6,822 bases of DNA from the NCBI GenBank assembly GCA_020216895.1, contig JAIWOM010000077.1, positions 1-6,822 on the forward strand. The letters run 5' to 3'. This document shows, in pieces, positions 1-6,822 of the stretch (position 1 is its first letter; the number at the start of each line of letters is the position of its first letter). The notes beneath the pieces are model-generated. The model was not told where the DNA came from. It ran no database searches and worked only from the letters and a program-made list of their open reading frames with translations. The DNA is from Microcella sp. (GTDB taxonomy: Bacteria > Actinomycetota > Actinomycetes > Actinomycetales > Microbacteriaceae). The position numbers and the translations under genes were made by a program.

Positions 1-144
1 GGCCCGGCGCAGGCGCTCGAGCGGTGGCGCGCGCTCATCGATGCGGTCGCGGCGCCGTCGACCCCAGCGCCGTCGACCTCAGCGTCGTCGACCCCGCCGC
101 CTGCGCCCCGTTCGCCCTCGGCGGAGCCGCCTGCCTCCGTCTGA
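1..144 (+). CDS. C-terminal end of an unidentified protein (5' cut by window)
   Basis: Frame 1 is open from the first base to a TGA at 142-144 and gives 47 residues. The first part ([12 protein letters not shown]) looks like the end of a folded helical domain. The rest is a low-complexity tail rich in Ala, Pro, Ser and Thr, with three tandem five-residue units ([15 protein letters not shown]) encoded by 15-bp repeats. Such tails are common at the ends of actinobacterial proteins and say little about function. The stop lies just before the clpB control region, which fits a gene end. No family can be named from this fragment, and it could also be a non-coding open frame, since random open frames are common at this GC content. 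Confidence 0.45.
   Translation, partial: GPAQALERWRALIDAVAAPSTPAPSTSASSTPPPAPRSPSAEPPASV
52..96 (+). repeat. Three tandem 15-bp imperfect repeats
   Basis: Units at 52-66, 67-81 and 82-96 follow the pattern GCGcCGTCGACCyCr, with only a few substitutions between copies. In frame 1 each unit codes for a five-residue Ala-Pro/Ser-Ser-Thr-Pro/Ser block, so the array keeps the frame of the partial gene it lies in. This suggests a slippage-prone low-complexity tail rather than a regulatory array. Confidence 0.6.
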
Positions 145-169
145 CCTGGCGCACTCAGGTTCCGCGTCG

Positions 170-175
170 TAAACT
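170..175 (+). promoter_or_regulatory. Candidate -10 element of the clpB promoter
   Basis: TAAACT fits the TAnnnT pattern of actinobacterial housekeeping -10 elements and sits in a locally A/T-richer patch just before the HAIR arm. Transcription would begin near 182, giving a leader of about 34 nt. No convincing -35 box lies 16-18 bp upstream; the best placed hexamer (147-152, TGGCGC) is poor. The HAIR-like repeat overlaps the 3' end of this element and the expected start point, as expected for a repressed promoter. Confidence 0.35.
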
Positions 176-194
176 TGAGTCAGACCGACTCAGG
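174..194 (+). promoter_or_regulatory. HAIR-like inverted repeat (probable HspR operator)
   Basis: CTTGAGT at 174-180, seven bases, then ACTCAGG at 188-194. The known HAIR element bound by the heat-shock repressor HspR in Streptomyces and mycobacteria is CTTGAGT-N7-ACTCAAG. This site matches 13 of 14 arm positions with the exact spacing. It lies 21 bp upstream of the clpB start codon, and clpB is a classical HspR target. The match is seen directly; binding by HspR is inferred, and hspR itself is not in the window. Confidence 0.85.
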
Positions 195-202
195 TTTGAC
201 TC

Positions 203-207
203 AGGAG
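203..207 (+). promoter_or_regulatory. clpB ribosome binding site
   Basis: AGGAG at 203-207 is 8 nt before the ATG at 216. It fixes this ATG as the start, although the frame is open back to position 24. It overlaps the last ACTCAGG half-site (199-205), so a repressor reaching that site would also cover DNA encoding the Shine-Dalgarno sequence. Confidence 0.8.
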
Positions 208-215
208 TGCACACG

Positions 216-2411
<2,196 letters not shown>

Positions 2412-2434
2412 TCCTGCGTCTGCTCGCGCCCGGC

Positions 2435-3130
2435 CTACGGCACGAGCGCCGCACGCACCGCGAGCGCGATGACGAGCGCGCCGCCGACCAGGGCGGTGAT
2501 GCGCGCCCCCGTCGGCCCGGTCAGCACGCGCCCGATGAGCGACCCCGCGGTCGTCAGCAGCAGCTGCCAGCTGAGCGATGCGGCGAAGGCAGCGAGCACG
2601 AACACGATGCGCTCGGCGGGCGCGGCATCGACGGCGAGCGTCGAGCTGCCGACGAGCGCCGCGAAGTAGATCACCGTGACCGGGTTGACGAGCGTCAGTG
2701 CGCCGACCGTCACGAACAGGCGGCGGAAGGTCGTGGGGCGGACGCGGGGGCGGGGCTCCGCATCCGCACCATCGGAGGTGGACCCGCTGCCCGTCGCGTC
2801 GTCGTCGATCGTCGCCGCCGCCACCGGGGCGGTTCGCCGCCGGAAGGCGGGCACCGCGAGCGTCACACCGAGCACGACGAGCACGGCGACCGAGATCCAG
2901 CGCAGGGGCTCTTCCACCGTCGCGATGATCGGCGCGATGACCGCGCCGGCCGTCACGGCGACGGACGCGTACATACCGTCGACGGTGGCCGCTCCGAGTG
3001 CGCCGCCCGCCGCCACGCGGGCGCCGTGCTGCGCGCCGAGCGTGATGAGCAGGGCCGCGATCGCCCCCACGGGGATCGCGATGGCATAGCCGGCGAGCAC
3101 GCCGGCGATGAGCGCCTCGAGCACGGGCAT
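2435..3130 (-). CDS. LysE/RhtB-family exporter
   Basis: This 231-residue membrane protein resembles the LysE/RhtB superfamily, which exports amino acids and related small molecules across the cytoplasmic membrane. Hydrophobic segments lie at about 5-31, 38-70, 78-95, 138-162, 174-200 and 209-229. The first contains the Pro-Gly turn (AIPVGAIAALL), and LVNPVTVIYF at 147-156 matches the conserved Asn-Pro helix. A long hydrophilic loop (about 97-136, acidic then Arg-rich) separates the two halves, as usual in the family. The substrate cannot be read. The start is uncertain: the ATG at 3128-3130 directly abuts GAGAGG, whereas the GTG two codons later (3122-3124) stands 6 nt from it and may be the true start. 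The gene ends 23 bp from the convergent clpB stop and lies 55 bp downstream of the LLM oxidoreductase. Confidence 0.85.
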   Translation of the reverse strand: MPVLEALIAGVLAGYAIAIPVGAIAALLITLGAQHGARVAAGGALGAATVDGMYASVAVTAGAVIAPIIATVEEPLRWISVAVLVVLGVTLAVPAFRRRTAPVAAATIDDDATGSGSTSDGADAEPRPRVRPTTFRRLFVTVGALTLVNPVTVIYFAALVGSSTLAVDAAPAERIVFVLAAFAASLSWQLLLTTAGSLIGRVLTGPTGARITALVGGALVIALAVRAALVP

Positions 3131-3143
3131 CCTCTCGATCGGG

Positions 3144-3175
3144 CCGCGACACCGGGCACACTGGCCCCGTCGCGG
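3144..3175 (-). other. Inverted repeat between the LLM oxidoreductase and the exporter
   Basis: A perfect 7-bp repeat (CCGCGAC at 3144-3150, GTCGCGG at 3169-3175) encloses an inner 4-bp stem (GGGC 3154-3157, GCCC 3164-3167) around a six-base loop. The RNA read on the minus strand could form a two-part hairpin just before the exporter ribosome binding site. There is no U-run, so an intrinsic terminator of the usual type is not supported. It may reduce read-through, act in the leader, or be chance in GC-rich DNA. Confidence 0.4.
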
Positions 3176-3185
3176 ACGACCGAGA

Positions 3186-4175
3186 CTACTGCAGGGCGGG
3201 GATCACCTCGCGCTCGAACAGCTCGATGCCGCTCGTGTCGTAGGCGGCCTCGGCGAAGTAGGTGATCGCGTAGGTCATGCCGAGCGCCTGCATGCCCTGC
3301 AGCTTCTCGACGATCTGCTCGGGCGTGCCCGCGAGCCCCGCGCCGTTGCGCAGGTCGGCCACGGCCTTCGTCGCGCGCTCAGCCCCGATGAAGCGGGTCA
3401 GGCGCGCCTCGATCGCCGCGATGCGGTCGGCCACCTCGGCCTCGTCGCGGCCGATGACCGTGTTGTAGTTCGACGAGCGGGTGATCGCGTCGAAGCTCGT
3501 GCCGAGCCGCTCGCAGTGACCGCGGAGGATCTCGCTCTTCGCCGCGAACTCTTCGGCGCTGCCCCCGAAGTTCGTGTACTGCCCGTACTGCGCGGCGATG
3601 CGCAGGGTCACCTTCTCGCCGCCGCCAGCGATCCACAGCGGGATGCCCTCCGCCTGCACGGGAAGCGGCCGGACGATCGCCCCGTCGACCTGGAAGTACC
3701 GGCCGTCGAGCGTCGCCGTGCCCTGCGACCATGCCTGCCGCATGATCTGCACGCCCTCGTCGAGCGCGCGCAGGCGGTCGCCGATTTCGGGGAACCCGTA
3801 GCCGTAGGCGCGCCACTCGTGCTCGTACCAGCCGCCGCCGATGCCCATCTCGACGCGGCCGCCCGAGACGTGGTCGACCGTCGCGGCGACCTTCGCCAGG
3901 TAGGCGGGGTTGCGGTAGCCCATGCACGTGCACATCTGGCCGAGGCGCACGCGCTCGGTGATCGCGCCGAACGCCGACATGAGCGTCCAGGCCTCGTGCG
4001 TCGCCTCGTCGCTCGGCACCGGGACGGTGTGGAAGTGGTCGTAGACCCAGATCGACTCCCACGGCCCGCGGTCGGCGTGCTGCGCGAGCCGCTTCATCAC
4101 CGCCCACTGGTCGTTCGGGTCGATGTCGACGAGGTCGTGGCGCCAGCCCTGGGGAACGAAGAGTCCGAATCGCAT
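3186..4175 (-). CDS. LLM-class F420-dependent oxidoreductase (Rv1855c-like)
   Basis: This 329-residue protein belongs to the luciferase-like monooxygenase TIM-barrel family, in the F420-dependent group I recall as the Rv1855c-like subfamily. Members transfer hydride between coenzyme F420 and mostly unknown substrates in the cytoplasm. Signs are the first strand RFGLFVPQG, SIWVYDHFHTVP (41-52), YRNPAYLAKVAATVDHVSGG (87-106), the cofactor-phosphate loop GIGGGWYEHEWRAYG (111-125), and IPLWIAGGGEKVTLRIAA (178-195). It appears intact. The ATG at 4173-4175 is preferred because GGAG lies 3 nt upstream and the family begins MRFG; an in-frame GTG at 4182-4184 would add three residues but has no ribosome binding site. 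It starts 10 bp after the small PGPGW-like frame, so the two probably share an mRNA. The substrate is unknown. Confidence 0.92.
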   Translation of the reverse strand: MRFGLFVPQGWRHDLVDIDPNDQWAVMKRLAQHADRGPWESIWVYDHFHTVPVPSDEATHEAWTLMSAFGAITERVRLGQMCTCMGYRNPAYLAKVAATVDHVSGGRVEMGIGGGWYEHEWRAYGYGFPEIGDRLRALDEGVQIMRQAWSQGTATLDGRYFQVDGAIVRPLPVQAEGIPLWIAGGGEKVTLRIAAQYGQYTNFGGSAEEFAAKSEILRGHCERLGTSFDAITRSSNYNTVIGRDEAEVADRIAAIEARLTRFIGAERATKAVADLRNGAGLAGTPEQIVEKLQGMQALGMTYAITYFAEAAYDTSGIELFEREVIPALQ

Positions 4176-4185
4176 GGGCTCCACG

Positions 4186-4365
4186 CTACGCCCGCGGCGG
4201 CTCCTTCTGGGCGGCGCGTTTCGCGCGCGCCGCCTTGGCGCTGGCGGCAGCCCGCTTCGCGAGCGCGACTCCCTGCTCGTTGAGCCGCTTCGCCCGCTCG
4301 CTCTCGGTGCCGAGGAGGGCGAGACCGCCGAGCGCGATCAGCGTGCCGGGGCCGGGCAGGGGCAC
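4186..4365 (-). CDS. Small PGPGW-type membrane protein, probably truncated
   Basis: A 59-residue frame begins at GTG 4363-4365, with GAGG 6 nt upstream, and ends at TAG 4186-4188. It opens with PLPGPGTLIALGGLALLGTE, a proline-glycine turn followed by one membrane helix, then SERAKRL and a basic Ala/Lys tail to the end. This matches the second half of the actinobacterial PGPGW/TIGR02611 membrane family as I recall it (LPGPG, helix, ATEFxWARRL). The first helix of the family is missing. Codon use supports the frame: 55 of 59 codons end in G or C. It lies 10 bp upstream of the LLM oxidoreductase start, so they are probably cotranscribed. It may be a genuine small protein or the rear part of a frame-broken gene starting near 4423. 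Function is unknown. Confidence 0.5.
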   Translation of the reverse strand: MPLPGPGTLIALGGLALLGTESERAKRLNEQGVALAKRAAASAKAARAKRAAQKEPPRA

Positions 4366-4423
4366 CCGCGGCCTCGTACCCAGGGTCGCCGGGCTGCAGG
4401 ATGCGCGGGTCGGAGCTGCTCAC
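4366..4423 (-). pseudogene. Possible 5' part of the frame-broken PGPGW-like gene
   Basis: From GTG 4421-4423 a frame reads MSSSDPRILQPGDPGYEAA. Of the 18 codons after the start, 17 end in G or C. From about 4366 on, this frame loses its codon bias (8 of the next 20 codons end in T) and becomes Arg-rich, while the frame one base ahead takes over with strong bias and a recognisable membrane helix. One lost or gained base near 4360-4370 would explain this. The start GTG is only 1 nt from a GGAGG sequence, which is unusually close. It could be a real mutation, a sequence error, or a short unrelated reading frame. Confidence 0.35.
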
Positions 4424-4499
4424 CCCTCCAGCGTGCGCGGCGCGGCTTGGGGGGTGCTGAGGGCGCGGCGAGCATCCCGCCCGCGGCGATCGGGGTCGA

Positions 4500-4712
4500 T
4501 CAGTCGGCGTCGGGCTCCCACTGCAGGATCTCGCCCGGCTGGCAGTCGAGCACCCGGCAGATGGCGTCGAGCGTGGTGAAGCGCACGGCCTTGGCGCGGC
4601 CGTTCTTCAGCACGGCCACGTTCGCGGGTGTGATGCCGATGCGCTCGGCGAACTCGCCGACGCTGAGGCGGCGTTCGGCCAGCATGCGGTCGATGGTGAT
4701 GACGATCGCCAT
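4500..4712 (-). CDS. Cro/C1-type (XRE) helix-turn-helix regulator, YozG-like
   Basis: The 70-residue protein is almost entirely one helix-turn-helix domain. Helix 1 is near 5-13 (ITIDRMLAE), the turn region is SVGEFAERIGITPANVAVLKNG (17-38), and TLDAICRVLDCQPGEILQW (48-66) is the typical end of a short XRE/Cro domain of the kind I recall for B. subtilis YozG. It should bind DNA as a dimer. The ATG at 4710-4712 shares its A with the TGA stop of the DUF2975 gene (TGATG), and GAGG lies 7 nt upstream inside that gene, so translation is probably coupled. The palindrome in the promoter of the pair is a likely target, making it a candidate autoregulator. The ligand or signal is not visible. Confidence 0.9.
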   Translation of the reverse strand: MAIVITIDRMLAERRLSVGEFAERIGITPANVAVLKNGRAKAVRFTTLDAICRVLDCQPGEILQWEPDAD

Positions 4713-5191
4713 CACACGACCTCGCGCAGCTCGGCGTCGAGGGCGACCGCCTGTCGCAGGAGCGCCCGCATGACCAGCAGCAGCAGGGTCGCGGTCGCCC
4801 CACCGATGATGGCGACGATCATGAGGATGCTCAGCGCGGGCGGCCCGCCGGTACCCGCAGCGGACAGCACGATGAACGTCAGCAGCACGATGCCGGTGGC
4901 GAGGGCGCCGCAGACGACGAGCCCGTCGACCCAGGGCAGCGCCGCGCGGTCGAAGATGCGGCCGCGATGCACGAAGCCGACGAGTCGACCGGTCGCGACC
5001 AGGGCCAGCTGCACGCAGATTCCGGCCCCGACAGCCCCGACGGCAAGCGGTAAGGCGAGGTACGCGAACTCGGGTGCCTCGATGGTCCACTCGCGGGCGA
5101 GAATCGGCAGGGCGCCGATCTGCAGGGCGAGCACGAGCAGGCCGATCAGGGCGAGCAGCGTGAGCAGGGGGACGCGGGTCCAGCGGGGCAC
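4712..5191 (-). CDS. DUF2975 four-helix membrane protein
   Basis: The 159-residue protein has four strongly hydrophobic segments, at about 7-31, 42-68, 88-112 and 118-145. A short polar stretch between the second and third contains GRLVGFVHRGRIFDRAALPW (68-87), typical of DUF2975, where GxxFD-like residues precede helix 3. The C-terminus (LDAELREVV) is cytoplasmic and charged. The family's function is unknown, but members usually sit next to a small XRE regulator, as in the YoaS/YozG pair of B. subtilis, and the same order is found here with a one-base overlap. The start is GTG at 5189-5191, with GGAG 5 nt upstream. Expression probably comes from the A/T-rich promoter at 5222-5250. Confidence 0.88.
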   Translation of the reverse strand: MPRWTRVPLLTLLALIGLLVLALQIGALPILAREWTIEAPEFAYLALPLAVGAVGAGICVQLALVATGRLVGFVHRGRIFDRAALPWVDGLVVCGALATGIVLLTFIVLSAAGTGGPPALSILMIVAIIGGATATLLLLVMRALLRQAVALDAELREVV

Positions 5192-5204
5192 GACGACTCC
5201 GATC

Positions 5205-5240
5205 TATCGAGGAACGACAGAAAACTATCGTTTTTCGATA
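5205..5240 (-). promoter_or_regulatory. Operator region of the DUF2975/HTH unit
   Basis: A perfect palindrome TATCG-N5-CGATA covers 5226-5240. A further TATCG copy at 5205-5209 lies 21 bp (two helical turns) from the TATCG half of the palindrome. The palindrome lies in the promoter spacer and touches the -10 element, the usual place for a repressor. The regulator at 4500-4712 is the obvious candidate ligand, but that is inferred from position alone. Confidence 0.6.
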
Positions 5241-5250
5241 TATGGCGCAA
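5222..5250 (-). promoter_or_regulatory. Promoter of the DUF2975/HTH operon
   Basis: Read on the minus strand, -35 TTGCGC (5245-5250) is followed by a 17-bp spacer and -10 TAGTTT (5222-5227). The block is a striking A/T island in GC-rich surroundings. The start point would be near 5215, giving a leader of about 24 nt to the GTG at 5191. The -35 matches the TTGACA consensus in 4 of 6 positions and the -10 has the key T, A and final T. Confidence 0.55.
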
Positions 5251-5275
5251 TCGACGTGACGCCGCGTCGGGGCCG

Positions 5276-6349
5276 CTACCGGGTGAGCTCCTCGCGGATG
5301 ACCTGCAGGAAGGCGTCGATGTCGGCCTCGGTGGTGTCGAAAGCGCACATCCAGCGCACCTCACCGCGGGCGCGGTCCCAGTCGTAGAAGCGCACGCGCT
5401 CGCGGATCCGGTCGGCGGCGTCGTTGGCGAGCAGCGCGAACACCGCGTTGGCCTGGGTCTGCTGGCTGAAGCCGAGCGAGCCGGCGGGCAGCGAGCCGTC
5501 GGCGAGCATCCCCTCGAGGCCCGCGCGCAGCCGCGCGGCCATGGCGTTCGCGTGCGTGGCCGAGCGGATGCCCAGGCCCTCGTCGAACAGGGTCAGCAGC
5601 TGCGCCGAGAGGAAGCGCATCTTGCTCGCCAGCTGCATGTACATCTTGCGCAGGTAGATGAGCCCCTCGACGCGGTCGGGGTTGAGCACGACGATGGCCT
5701 CGGCGCCCAGCAGGCCGTTCTTGGTGCCCCCGAGCGACAGGATGTCGACCCCGGCGTCGACCGTGAAGGCCCGCATGCTGGTGCCGAGGGCGGCGGCGGC
5801 GTTCCAGACCCGGGCGCCGTCGAGGTGCACGGCCATGCCGTGCGCGTGCGCGTAGTCGGCGATCGCGCGCACCTCGTCGGGCGTATACAGCGTGCCGAGC
5901 TCGGTGGTGTTGGTGATGCTCACGGCGAGCGGCTGCGCGCGGTGCTCGTCGCCCCAGCCGAAGGCCTCGGTCGCGACGAGCTCGGGCGTCAGCTTGCCGT
6001 CGGGCGTCGGCACGGTGAACAGCTTCAGGCTGCTGATGCGCTCGGGCGCCCCGCCCTCGTCGGTGTGGATGTGCGCGGTGCCGCTCGCGATCACGGCACC
6101 CCAGCGCGGCATGAGCGCGGTGAGGGCGAGCACGTTCGCGCCCGTGCCGTTGAAGACGGGGAAGACCTCGGCCTGCTCGCCGAACTCGGCCTTCACGACC
6201 TCGGCGAGGCGGGCCGTGTACTGGTCCTCCCCGTACGAGATCTGGTGGCCGCCGTTGGCGTCGGCGATCGCGGCGAGAACCTCGGGGTGCACGCCCGCGT
6301 AGTTGTCGCTGGCGAACCCGCGGAAGCTGGTGTCATGGATGCGCGTCAC
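5276..6349 (-). CDS. Threonine-aldolase-family PLP enzyme (beta-eliminating lyase fold)
   Basis: This 357-residue fold-type I PLP enzyme resembles low-specificity L-threonine aldolases, which split L-threonine or other beta-hydroxy amino acids to glycine and an aldehyde in the cytoplasm. It begins with the family signature FASDNYAGVHPEVL (12-25). It also has NGTGAN (67-72) for PLP phosphate, AHIHTDE (92-98) with the His pair that stacks on the cofactor, HLDGAR (175-180) with Asp177 contacting PLP nitrogen, and SLGGTKNG (205-212), where Lys210 should carry PLP. Length is normal and no key residue is missing. The start is GTG 6347-6349, with AGGGAG 10 nt upstream; the frame is open further but overlaps the SDR gene. 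It follows the SDR stop by 5 bp, so they form an operon. The exact substrate is uncertain, since the GGTKNG motif differs from the SKGLGAP version of classical LtaE. Confidence 0.92.
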   Translation of the reverse strand: MTRIHDTSFRGFASDNYAGVHPEVLAAIADANGGHQISYGEDQYTARLAEVVKAEFGEQAEVFPVFNGTGANVLALTALMPRWGAVIASGTAHIHTDEGGAPERISSLKLFTVPTPDGKLTPELVATEAFGWGDEHRAQPLAVSITNTTELGTLYTPDEVRAIADYAHAHGMAVHLDGARVWNAAAALGTSMRAFTVDAGVDILSLGGTKNGLLGAEAIVVLNPDRVEGLIYLRKMYMQLASKMRFLSAQLLTLFDEGLGIRSATHANAMAARLRAGLEGMLADGSLPAGSLGFSQQTQANAVFALLANDAADRIRERVRFYDWDRARGEVRWMCAFDTTEADIDAFLQVIREELTR

Positions 6350-6363
6350 GGAGTTTATTCTCC
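6350..6363 (-). promoter_or_regulatory. SDR stop / aldolase start junction with small inverted repeat
   Basis: On the minus strand GGAG (6360-6363), part of the aldolase Shine-Dalgarno, is followed by AATAAA, which contains the SDR stop TAA, and then CTCC (6350-6353) just before the aldolase GTG. The four-base arms can pair, hiding the Shine-Dalgarno until a ribosome finishing the SDR gene opens it. The stem is short, so the effect would be modest. Confidence 0.35.
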
Positions 6364-6822
6364 CTGGTCGGCGGCGGGCTCGGTGGCCGCCGCCGCGGAT
6401 GGCTCGGGGGCGCGGCTGAGGTCGATGAGCGCACCGTTGAGCTCCTCGGTCGGCAGGCTCCACAGCCCGGCGCAGGTGGTGGCGAGCAGCTCGGTCACCC
6501 CGGAGTCGTCGAGCGCGCCGACGATGAAGGTCACGGCCGCGGCCGGCTCCTGCTTGGCCCGCCAGGTGCCCGCGATCGCCTGCACCCACATCTCGGCCGC
6601 CGCCTTGAGGGTCACGTAGTTGGCCATGCCCCACGTGGGTGCGGCGACGGATGCGGAGCTCACGATCGCCAGGCGCCCCGCGCCCGACGCCGCCAGGTCG
6701 TCGCGCAGCTCGCGGCTGAGCGCCCGCAGGGTGGTGAGCACGCGGCGCTCGAGCCAGTCGAAGTCGTCGAACCCCGAGCCGCCGCGCCACCCGCCGACGA
6801 GGTGCAGCACGCCGTTGATGCT
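6355..6822 (-). CDS. SDR-family oxidoreductase, C-terminal part (N-terminus beyond window)
   Basis: The visible 155 residues are the rear part of a short-chain dehydrogenase/reductase, an NAD(P)-dependent Rossmann enzyme of the cytoplasm. The first visible strand (GVLHLVGGWRGG) corresponds to the region after the NNAG-type motif. IVSSAS (53-58) carries the catalytic Ser, and Tyr69 and Lys73 form the YxxxK pair in ANYVTLKAAAEMWVQAIAGTW. The substrate loop and last strand follow (VTFIVGALDDSG, NGALIDLS), then an Ala/Pro/Glu-rich tail of about 18 residues. The nucleotide-binding N-terminus lies past position 6822, so cofactor preference cannot be judged. It is the first visible gene of an operon with the threonine-aldolase-like gene 5 bp downstream. 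The substrate is unknown. Confidence 0.88.
   Translation of the reverse strand, partial: SINGVLHLVGGWRGGSGFDDFDWLERRVLTTLRALSRELRDDLAASGAGRLAIVSSASVAAPTWGMANYVTLKAAAEMWVQAIAGTWRAKQEPAAAVTFIVGALDDSGVTELLATTCAGLWSLPTEELNGALIDLSRAPEPSAAAATEPAADQGE

Noticed and set aside
24..215. Upstream extension of the clpB frame to position 24
   Set aside because: The added 64 residues have no Clp N-domain features and run through the HAIR operator and ribosome binding site; the ATG at 216 has AGGAG 8 nt upstream.
2412..2434. Bidirectional terminator between clpB and the exporter
   Set aside because: The 23-bp gap between the convergent genes contains no stem-loop I could see.
3108..4283. A 391-codon plus-strand open frame opposite the LLM oxidoreductase
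   Set aside because: Composition is that of a complementary-strand shadow (Arg/Ala/His/Leu rich), with no ribosome binding site or family match, while the minus strand codes for a clear enzyme.
4465..4484. Weak hairpin downstream of the HTH gene as a terminator
   Set aside because: The six-pair stem contains a bulge, has no U-run, and is no stronger than many chance pairings in this GC-rich DNA. The rest of the 4424-4499 gap shows nothing I can name.
4713..5348. N-terminal extension of the HTH regulator as a 282-residue protein
   Set aside because: The extension is an Arg/Pro-rich out-of-frame reading of the DUF2975 gene; the ATG at 4710-4712 has a ribosome binding site and starts a complete HTH domain.
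5552..6619. A 355-codon plus-strand open frame opposite the aldolase and SDR genes
   Set aside because: Shadow of the two real minus-strand genes; no domain and biased composition.

Overview
This window looks like chromosomal DNA from a high-GC actinobacterium, most likely a member of the Microbacteriaceae. The reasons are very high GC with almost all codons ending in G or C, frequent GTG starts, a ClpB without its N-terminal domain that begins with a MANMQG-like leader, an HspR/HAIR-type operator in front of clpB, and an F420-type luciferase-like oxidoreductase. The family placement is an inference from recalled protein style, not from a search.

Layout. Left edge (about 1-144, + strand): the Ala/Pro/Ser/Thr-rich tail of a gene cut by the window. 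Next, 153-207: the clpB control region with a HAIR-like inverted repeat and extra half-sites running into the ribosome binding site. 216-2411 (+): a 731-residue ClpB disaggregase. It converges with a minus-strand group read from right to left: a small membrane protein of the PGPGW type (4186-4365, probably the rear part of a frame-broken gene starting near 4423), an LLM-class F420-dependent oxidoreductase (3186-4175), and a LysE/RhtB-type exporter (2435-3130). Further right on the minus strand is a two-gene unit: a four-helix DUF2975 membrane protein (4712-5191) translationally coupled to a small Cro/C1-type regulator (4500-4712). Its A/T-rich promoter (5205-5250) carries a clear operator palindrome. 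At the right end is another minus-strand operon: an SDR oxidoreductase cut by the window (6355-6822) followed 5 bp later by a threonine-aldolase-family PLP enzyme (5276-6349).

How the parts work together. ClpB is a stress disaggregase, probably repressed by HspR through the HAIR site. The DUF2975/HTH pair is probably an autoregulated membrane-protein and regulator cassette. SDR and aldolase are co-transcribed, but their substrates cannot be read from sequence. No mobile element, CRISPR array, tRNA or rRNA was seen. I found no clearly new multi-gene system. The most distinctive signals are the extended HAIR region, the TATCG palindrome in the DUF2975 promoter, and the reading-frame switch in the PGPGW-like small gene.
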